Shown here piece by piece: positions 61,401 to 64,000 of a DNA stretch of 64,000 nt. A model generated the notes under the pieces. It worked only from the letters and a program-made list of their open reading frames with translations, was not told where the DNA came from and ran no database searches. The position numbers and the translations under genes are program-made. Origin of the DNA: an uncultured Muribaculaceae bacterium (GTDB lineage Bacteria; Bacteroidota; Bacteroidia; Bacteroidales; Muribaculaceae); contig CAJTQU010000001.1 in the NCBI GenBank assembly GCA_910578665.1, positions 124,001-188,000 on the forward strand, read 5' to 3'. Numbering within the stretch: position 1 is the first letter of the stretch; the number at the start of each line of letters is the position of its first letter.

Positions 61401-61564
61401 ACCTGCTTAACGACCAGCTCCGCCTCCGTCTTTACGGCGCAGTGCAGAATCCTTTCGTCATTAGCAAATACAAAGGTCTGGATCCCGAGGTGTTCAGCGG
61501 TATCGACAACAACATATATCCCCGTCCCGTCACATTCACCCTGGGTGTTGTGGCCACATTCTAA
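58460..61564 (+). CDS. SusC/RagA family TonB-dependent outer-membrane transporter
   Basis: The 1034-residue precursor has a signal peptide ending ALAQ, a carboxypeptidase-D-regulatory-like beta sandwich (about 35-110; GHVVDETGEELIGASV), a TonB-box-like region, a plug domain (GSVALVTPDEISEG; IRIRGGSSLSATNDPLIVLDGV; LKDASATAIYGSRASNGVIII) and a 22-strand barrel ending in GVVATF. It imports oligosaccharides together with the SusD partner. No N-terminal STN domain is present, so no anti-sigma coupling is expected. The ATG at 58460 is preferred over an upstream TTG at 58448. Confidence 0.96.
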   Translation: MKNICFHLNRKLWVTMAMLLAFTLPALAQKITVHGHVVDETGEELIGASVMEKGTANGAATDLDGNFELSVSPNATLVVSYLGYDNVDVAVDGRTDITVVMSANTTMLTETVVIGYGSVRESDATGSVALVTPDEISEGISTSAQDLLTGASPGVVVTSSGGSPEGGATIRIRGGSSLSATNDPLIVLDGVPLSNDGIQGMANPLAMISPDNIESMTILKDASATAIYGSRASNGVIIITTKKGRSGRPQVNFSANVSVNTPRRTWDVLNAGEFSQLVRDYWGEDSDAAAEIGTADTDWQKQVLRTSVSHDYALSVGGTVGFLPYRVSGTYTMSNGILKDSQMQRVTAGFNLNPKFFNGLLQINANAKGYYVRNRFSNEGAVGAAVAFNPTVPVMSNWASGNPSFPYFYNGYTSVTTDQFHSWNINGTVNPLAVIRDRDNVSNVYRSNGNLQLDYAFHFLPDLHANLNLGYDVSKSNEYKYVQQNSPTAWNENVKNGAGTVYRVYELRRNTLLDFYLNYKKEVESIYSNFDVMLGYSWQRFDAHGRNNGTQYTSKGFYGPATTGGILTLNEDTANPGDHVSPDYYWDSGNLMLVSFFGRLNYSFKDTYLLTFTLRDDGTSRFSKDNRWGLFPALALGWKINNMPFMEDVRDTMNEFKLRMGWGVTGQHSVGGYFPYMPVYQSTTQGSYYPNMFTGTYVDGNGNIISDTLYPGVYNPNLKWEETTTWNVGVDMGWWNNRLTVALDWYLRNSKDLLSFVTVAPGSATSNMMDQNIGTLRNIGLEATIAGKPVMTDDFTWTSSLNVAWNKNEITKLNNTDDPNSYISTGGISGGTGNNVQAHKVGYPAYTFNLYEQVYDEYGMPIEGCYVDQNGDGTIDDNDRVLKHSKDPKVTLSWNNTFSYKNWDLGFQLRASIGNYVYNDVASTHSTLSDTYNTSDVHNLIDTDYYFQGGQTTNTYLSDYWLSNAGFVRCDNITLGYTWANLLNDQLRLRLYGAVQNPFVISKYKGLDPEVFSGIDNNIYPRPVTFTLGVVATF

Positions 61565-61592
61565 ATTATATCACCAGTACAGTTAAAACGAT

Positions 61593-63308
61593 ATGAAATC
61601 ATATATCAGCAAATTTTTCATGGGTGCGGCTCTGCTCGCCATGACAGGACTTGCCTCCTGTGTGGGTGACCTTGACCAGATGCCTAAAGACCCCAACACA
61701 ACCACTCCTGGCAATTTCAAGGATGATCCTAAGAAATATCTGTCAGAGGTGATGGCCAAGTGCTATTCTTCACTTGCGGTGTCAGGCCAGAAAGGCCCCG
61801 GCGGCGATTCCGATATTTCCGGTCTGGACGGCGGTGCTTCAAACTGGACACGCGTAATATTCATGCTCAACGAGTTTACAACCGACGAGGTGAGCTGGAT
61901 ATGGCCCGACGTGGGTGTGTTCGACCTCTGTACGGGCACATGGGGTAGCTCTAACGGTAACCTTTATGGTGCCTACGGCCGTTTCTATACGCATATAGCT
62001 GTCTGCAACGACTTCATTCGCAATGTGCGTTCCGGCATATTCGAGCTTGACAGCGAGCTGCGTCCGGTGGCCGACCAGTTTGTGCTTGAGGCACGTGCCC
62101 TGCGCGACTTGTCTTATTTCTATGTGATAGACTTCTTCGGCAACGCCGTGCGTGCCTGGGACGACATGCCCTATGGCGAGACTCCTCAGCAGACCACCCG
62201 TGCCGAGCTGTTCAAGCTGGTTACCGAGGACTTGGAAGACGTGCTTGCCAATTATAAAGAGAGCGGCGTATACGGCCGCGTGGGCAAGGACGGTATCGAG
62301 GCCCTGCTCTGCCGCTATTATCTCAATGCCGAGGTATTCACAGGCACTCCCATGTATGACAAGTGCTGGGAACATGCCCAGAATATCATTGCCCGTCACA
62401 AAGGCAGCGGTTTCCAGAATTCGGGCCTGGCCAACGACTATCTCGCTCTGTTTGCTTTCAACAATGACATGTTTATGCCGGGCGGAAGTCTCAAAGACCA
62501 GAACGAGATCCTCTGGGGTGTGCCTTTTGCCTATCCCTACACCCAGTCTTACGGCGGCACTATGTTCCTCATAGCGGCAGCCACCTCTGCTTCCAGCATG
62601 CCGACGGTGCTCTACGGCCTTAGTGCCGACTGGAGCTGTATGCATGCCCGCGAGCAGTTTGCAGACAAGTTTGACTTCCGCGGCGGCATAAGTTCTGACA
62701 AGCGTACATATCTCTGGTGTACTGAGCAGCAGGGCTTCACTAAGGCCAACGATGAATTCTCTGATTTCAAGAGCGGTTACGCTCCTATCAAGTTTACAAA
62801 TGCCAAGGCTGAAGCTGACGGCACCATGCCTCGCAACACATATAAGGATCCCGGCACTGGCTACACATTTAACTGGGCCGGTGTAGGCGAGGTAAACGGT
62901 CTGCCTGCACAGACAAATGATTTTGCCGATACAGACTTCCCCGTTATCCGTCTGGCCGACGTATACCTCATGGCTGCCGAGTGCGCCCTGCGCGGTGCCG
63001 GCGACATGGCTACCGGCCTGCAGTATGTCAACACGGTGCGCGCGCGTGCCGGTGTGAGCGCGTGGAACACTGCCGAGTATACGCTCAACAACATACTCGA
63101 CGAACGTAGCCGCGAGCTTTACTGGGAGAATGTGCGTCGTACCGACCTGGTGCGTTTCGGCAAATTCGCCGGCGGCAGCTACAACTGGGCCTGGAAGAAC
63201 AATGTGCGCAACGGCGGCGCCATGCCCGAATATATGAACCTGTTCCCAATCCCGGCTGACATTATCGCCACTTACGGTTCCACATATAAGCAGAACCCCG
63301 GCTATTAA
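61593..63308 (+). CDS. RagB/SusD family nutrient-binding lipoprotein
   Basis: A 571-residue surface lipoprotein (LASC, Cys23) with the SusD alpha-helical TPR-like fold: an N-terminal segment with VGDLDQMPKDPNTTTPGNF, then QFVLEARALRDLSYFYVIDFFGNAV, and the C-terminal FPVIRLADVYLMAAECALRGAG and ILDERSRELYWENVRRTDLVRFG. It captures glycan at the cell surface and forms a lid on the SusC barrel. It lies 28 nt after the susC-like gene. The exact glycan cannot be read from sequence. Confidence 0.95.
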   Translation: MKSYISKFFMGAALLAMTGLASCVGDLDQMPKDPNTTTPGNFKDDPKKYLSEVMAKCYSSLAVSGQKGPGGDSDISGLDGGASNWTRVIFMLNEFTTDEVSWIWPDVGVFDLCTGTWGSSNGNLYGAYGRFYTHIAVCNDFIRNVRSGIFELDSELRPVADQFVLEARALRDLSYFYVIDFFGNAVRAWDDMPYGETPQQTTRAELFKLVTEDLEDVLANYKESGVYGRVGKDGIEALLCRYYLNAEVFTGTPMYDKCWEHAQNIIARHKGSGFQNSGLANDYLALFAFNNDMFMPGGSLKDQNEILWGVPFAYPYTQSYGGTMFLIAAATSASSMPTVLYGLSADWSCMHAREQFADKFDFRGGISSDKRTYLWCTEQQGFTKANDEFSDFKSGYAPIKFTNAKAEADGTMPRNTYKDPGTGYTFNWAGVGEVNGLPAQTNDFADTDFPVIRLADVYLMAAECALRGAGDMATGLQYVNTVRARAGVSAWNTAEYTLNNILDERSRELYWENVRRTDLVRFGKFAGGSYNWAWKNNVRNGGAMPEYMNLFPIPADIIATYGSTYKQNPGY

Positions 63309-63408
63309 TAAGATTTATTAATTATCGGAGTATGTCTGGATTTTAATGACGCTGTCTGAGACCCCGGCATAGGATCCAGGCATACTCTCAACAAGCAAAT
63401 CATCAGAA

Positions 63409-64000
63409 ATGAAAAAGATATCATTTTTAATGGCTTTGGCCGTTTTTATCGGCACCTGCTTCACAAGCTGCAAACAGGACACACAGCCTCGTCTGGAGAA
63501 GCCTACCGAGTTTGTGCTCAATGTGCCGCCTATGGCCGAGCAGACCTATATCCTTTCGCCCGAGCACGGCGTGGACCTCACTGTTTCGCAGCCTGACTAC
63601 GGCATGGGCGTGGTGACCAGCTATCAGACACAGATTTCGTTTACAGAGGATTTTGCCCGTTATGAAAGCATCGAGGCCGTTTCAAACCAGGCCAAGATAA
63701 ATATCGCGGGAGAAATGATGGCCCAGGCCATGTGCAAGCTCATGGGCTATGTCAGCAACGATACAGAAGATATGTACAGCTCCGAGGCTCGCGATGTGTA
63801 TGTACGCGTACGCGCATACATACCCAATGCCTCTTATTCTGAAATCACATCAAACGTCATAAAGCTGATGATACAGCCCTATAAGGCTGTGAAGCTGCCG
63901 GGACGTCTCTATGTGATCGGCGATGTTAGCGGCTGGGATATAAATAACGGCGCAGTATATCTTGAGGAACCGGCCAATGCCGTTGGCGGCAAGGTGTATA
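63409..64000 (+). CDS. SusE-like glycan-binding lipoprotein (3' end outside window)
   Basis: The frame opens with ATG at 63409 and runs for 197 codons to the edge. A lipoprotein signal (FTSC, Cys21) is followed by the SusE N-terminal pattern (PTEFVLNVPPMAEQTYIL; VRVRAYIPNASYSEITSNVIKL) and the beginning of a CBM-like module (PGRLYVIGDVSGWDINN). SusE and SusF bind starch in Bacteroides thetaiotaomicron, so an alpha-glucan-type substrate for this locus is plausible but not shown. It lies 100 nt after the susD-like gene. Confidence 0.88.
   Translation, partial: MKKISFLMALAVFIGTCFTSCKQDTQPRLEKPTEFVLNVPPMAEQTYILSPEHGVDLTVSQPDYGMGVVTSYQTQISFTEDFARYESIEAVSNQAKINIAGEMMAQAMCKLMGYVSNDTEDMYSSEARDVYVRVRAYIPNASYSEITSNVIKLMIQPYKAVKLPGRLYVIGDVSGWDINNGAVYLEEPANAVGGKVY

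Noticed and set aside
1..64000. CRISPR arrays, insertion sequences, prophage genes, rRNA genes
   Set aside because: No regular direct-repeat array, transposase, integrase or rRNA sequence was recognised on either strand.

Overview
This 64-kb window reads as chromosome of a Bacteroidota organism of the order Bacteroidales, most plausibly a gut Muribaculaceae (S24-7) member. The evidence is a SusC/SusD/SusE-type locus, fused SecDF, a fused gamma-alpha 2-oxoacid:ferredoxin oxidoreductase, a B-type succinate dehydrogenase/fumarate reductase, many SPII lipoproteins and small outer-membrane barrels. Many promoters also fit the Bacteroidetes form TTTG-N19-21-TAnnTTTG. The family call rests partly on the oxalate operon and is an inference. 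No phage, insertion sequence, integrase or CRISPR array was seen.

Layout. 1-9.4 kb: a partial GT4-type glycosyltransferase (minus), then ybeY, mnmG, apt, uvrC, recO and rnr (plus). A perfect 16-bp parS-type palindrome lies inside the apt promoter, between mnmG and apt. 9.4-13 kb: a small outer-membrane protein and korAB (minus). 13.4-18 kb: a LytS/LytR-type two-component pair split by an AT-rich cassette (C10 cysteine protease lipoprotein plus a small lipoprotein), then deoC. 18.3-25.4 kb: a secreted modular protein with a type-IX-like C-terminus, panB, an outer-membrane barrel, yraN, aspA and a hexapeptide acetyltransferase. 25.4-32 kb: a six-gene minus-strand operon sufB-phoH-Smr protein-DUF695 protein-lipoprotein-comM. 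32.04-32.89 kb: a gene-free 0.85-kb stretch with two diverged copies of a structured element; each copy has a 9-10 codon micro-ORF and stems that change together. 32.9-37 kb: an OmpA-like lipoprotein and secDF. 37-41.1 kb: frc-oxc-AEC transporter, a complete oxalate-degradation module. 41.3-45 kb: sdhCAB. 45.3-54.1 kb: pheT-yebC, then a giant TPR protein with an outer-membrane barrel and a conserved small protein. 54.2-58.1 kb: tRNA-Tyr, a Cys-rich lipoprotein and an ABC ATPase/permease pair. 58.4-64 kb: a susC-susD-susE-like operon that runs off the end.

How the genes fit together. Central anaerobic metabolism is well represented: KorAB uses ferredoxin, AspA makes fumarate, and SdhCAB interconverts fumarate and succinate. 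Frc/Oxc consume oxalate, and the AEC carrier is the likely transporter. Envelope functions are the second theme: SecDF, OmpA, several beta-barrels, the TPR/barrel pair and the Sus system. The strongest candidates for something new are the twin structured elements at 32.2-32.8 kb and the parS-like site that overlaps the apt promoter.
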